DNA of 5,919 nucleotides from Chloroflexota bacterium (GTDB lineage: Bacteria > Chloroflexota > Dehalococcoidia > Bin125), in contig JAPUIR010000129.1 in assembly GCA_027296805.1 (NCBI GenBank), positions 1 through 5,919 on the forward strand, read 5' to 3'. Position numbers and translations under genes: made by a program. The notes below the pieces were generated by a model. It saw nothing but the letters and a program-made list of their open reading frames with translations, did no database searches and had not been told where the DNA came from. Shown in pieces: positions 5,347 to 5,919 of this stretch (its first letter is position 1; each line of letters starts with the position of its first letter).

Positions 5347-5919
5347 ATGGCCGGCCCGTTCGACCGCTTGCGCGGCCCGCAGTCGCCGATTTCGTGGCGA
5401 CGATTCGACGCGGCGAGCTTTGCTGAGGCCCAGTCGGAAGAGCGCCTGATCTTGCTGCTGATCGTGGCGCCGTGGGGCCCCTACAGTCAGCGGCTCTTGG
5501 AGCGCCTGTCGCGCGACGCGAGCAGTCAGCAGGCGATCGAGCGTGGCTACGTCGCGCTGCTGGTTGATTCCGACGATGCCCCGGCCATCCACACGCGCTA
5601 CAGCGGAGGCGGCTGGCCGACGATCGCCGTGCTGACGGCGAGGGGGGATCCGCTCTGGCGTGGCACCCAGATCGACGAGACGCGGTTCGCCCCGTTCCTG
5701 CGCTCGTGGCTGAATGGGGCGCGGAGTGATGTCGGAGTGCCAGCAAGCGCCCTACCGCCGGCCAAGGTCGAAGGGGGTGCAGCCGAGGCCGGCGCGCGAG
5801 TCCTGGCGGCCACTGTGGCGGCGTTCGATCGCGATACGGCGATGTTCCGGCTCGAGGTGGGCGGCGGTCCCCGCTTCCCGCAGCTCGACGCGATCGATCT
5901 GCTGCTCGACGTGGACGAT
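5347..5919 (+). CDS. DUF255/YyaL-like thioredoxin-fold protein without cysteines, N-terminal 191 residues, open at right edge
   Basis: The frame is open from ATG 5347 to the window end, with GGAGG (5337-5341) 5 nt upstream. The N-terminal 120 residues resemble the thioredoxin-like domain of the DUF255 (YyaL/SPATA20) family. ISWRRFDAASFAEAQSEERLI is followed by a hydrophobic strand (LLLIV), then VALLVDSDDAPAIHTRY (69-85), GGGWPTIAVLTARGDPLWRGT (87-107, with a cis-proline-like P91) and an RFAPFLRSWL helix. The usual CHWCH motif is replaced by APWGPYS (41-47), and no cysteine occurs in the 191 visible residues, so a disulfide redox role is unlikely. Full DUF255 proteins continue into a long glycosidase-like alpha/alpha barrel; about 70 Ala/Gly-rich and then mixed residues follow here, with the rest outside the window. 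It sits 17 bp after the MTHFR gene. The true function of this family is not well established. Confidence 0.6.
   Translation, partial: MAGPFDRLRGPQSPISWRRFDAASFAEAQSEERLILLLIVAPWGPYSQRLLERLSRDASSQQAIERGYVALLVDSDDAPAIHTRYSGGGWPTIAVLTARGDPLWRGTQIDETRFAPFLRSWLNGARSDVGVPASALPPAKVEGGAAEAGARVLAATVAAFDRDTAMFRLEVGGGPRFPQLDAIDLLLDVDD

Overview
This is a GC-rich, gene-dense bacterial window made mostly of iron-sulfur and one-carbon metabolism genes. The genes are compact, with GTG starts beside good Shine-Dalgarno sequences and one 1-nt overlap. No mobile element, CRISPR array, tRNA or rRNA is visible. The taxon cannot be fixed from the sequence. High GC, a NuoG with an enlarged cysteine-rich segment, a stand-alone MTHFR of the YitJ C-terminal type and a DUF255-like protein would suit Chloroflexota (Thermomicrobia-like) or another deep-branching Gram-positive-like lineage, but this is a guess.

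Layout. Left part, minus strand (read from about 3614 down to 1): a NifS/IscS-type cysteine desulfurase, a 164-bp gap, then a tight cluster nuoB-nuoI-nuoG. nuoG runs off the left edge. The nuoB stop and nuoI start share one base, and nuoI and nuoG are 11 bp apart. Right part, plus strand (3847 to the end): an A-type iron-sulfur carrier (HesB/IscA/ErpA family), a strong hairpin with a GCGA loop, a structured leader, a methylenetetrahydrofolate reductase, and 17 bp later the start of a DUF255/thioredoxin-fold-like protein that runs off the right edge.

How the genes fit together. The cysteine desulfurase supplies sulfur for cluster assembly and the A-type protein carries clusters to targets. They are divergently transcribed from a shared 232-bp region. 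Next to them are three complex I subunits whose visible sequence provides ligands for about eight iron-sulfur clusters (N2 in NuoB; N6a and N6b in NuoI; N1b, the His-Cys3 cluster, N4-type clusters and an N7-type site in NuoG). The left half therefore looks like an iron-sulfur assembly and client neighbourhood.

The points most worth a second look are the abbreviated B-I-G order of the complex I genes, a duplicated cysteine motif in NuoG, mutually exclusive hairpins in the leader of the MTHFR gene, and a DUF255-like protein without cysteines. I see no clearly new defence or mobile system; most of the window is ordinary metabolism.
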